A DNA stretch of 37,127 nt from Chromatiaceae bacterium (GTDB lineage Bacteria; Pseudomonadota; Gammaproteobacteria; Chromatiales; Chromatiaceae): the NCBI GenBank assembly GCA_028277905.1, contig JANQFI010000204.1:1-37127 (forward strand), given 5' to 3'. Every line of letters starts with the position of its first letter. The first letter of the stretch is position 1. The position numbers and the translations under genes were made by a program. This document shows positions 36,939 through 37,127 of this stretch, in pieces. The notes under the pieces are model-generated. The model was given only the letters and a program-made list of their open reading frames with translations. It made no database searches and was not told the origin of the DNA.

Positions 36939-37127
36939 GCGGGGCCAAGGGTGCCGGGCCAAGCCGGACCTTGCGCCGGCGGACCTTGGATCGATATGGA
37001 GACTTGATATGGCACGCTCCTCGCCTGACCTAAGGTGATTTCCGCTTTGCAACATACCACTATATGCGATACTTAAGGTGCTTTCCGGCTTTACGACCTG
37101 AGTCTCATGATCCGCAAATGTAGCCTG
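36939..37127. other. Gene-free window end with diverged direct repeats
   Basis: Two similar 22-23 base units, taaggtgatttccgctttgc (37031-37050) and taaggtgctttccggctttacg (37074-37095), lie 43 bases apart after lptC. A nine-codon frame (ATG near 37008) is too short to support. No lptA start appears before the window ends. Confidence 0.6.

Noticed and set aside
37008-37037. Nine-codon frame after lptC as the start of lptA
   Set aside because: It stops after MARSSPDLR and has no LptA-like sequence.

Overview
This is a GC-rich chromosomal window. It is dominated by a reverse-type dissimilatory sulfite reductase (rDsr) cluster in the order dsrA(partial)-B-E-F-H-C-M-K-L-J-O-P-N-R-S, all on the + strand (positions 3-14459). 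The presence of dsrEFH, dsrL, dsrR and dsrS together with a siroheme-amidating DsrN marks a sulfur oxidizer. The order matches the one known from Allochromatium vinosum. I therefore infer a gammaproteobacterial purple sulfur bacterium (Chromatiales) or a close relative that oxidizes stored sulfur. The genus cannot be read from this window.

Region 1 (1-14459) is the dsr cluster. DsrEFH and DsrC form the sulfur relay. DsrC trisulfide is processed at the membrane by DsrMKJOP. DsrAB oxidizes sulfur to sulfite, DsrL links this to NAD(P), DsrN finishes the siroheme amide cofactor, and DsrR and DsrS are accessory. Several spacers are expanded: a 232-bp dsrA-dsrB spacer holds a long inverted repeat, dsrM-dsrK holds three 14-bp units, and dsrN-dsrR holds six 14-bp units.

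Region 2 (14460-25512) is mixed. On the minus strand lie a small protein built of five 23-24 residue repeats, a DAHP synthase and ileS. On the + strand lie a lipocalin, an aldehyde dehydrogenase with its DUF779 partner, and an SLC13-type permease with RCK_C domains. Two copies (A1, A2) of a palindromic repeat of about 158 bp lie here.

Region 3 (25513-37127) carries a DUF1295 membrane protein (+), then on the minus strand hisC-hisD-hisG, murA, the lipid-transport genes mlaB-C-D-E-F and a hypothetical gene. kdsC and lptC follow on the + strand. This resembles the conserved proteobacterial neighbourhood kdsD-kdsC-lptCAB / mlaFEDCB-ibaG-murA-hisGDC. Here ibaG and kdsD are absent from their usual places, and lptA does not follow lptC within the window. 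The gap upstream of kdsC contains a repeat A copy (A3) split by a second palindromic element (B2). Another copy of B (B1) supplies the stop codon of the DUF1295 gene.

No tRNA, rRNA, CRISPR array, prophage or intact transposase gene was seen. The most unusual items are the 23-residue repeat protein downstream of dsrS, the nested A/B repeat families, and the repeat-filled spacers inside the dsr cluster.
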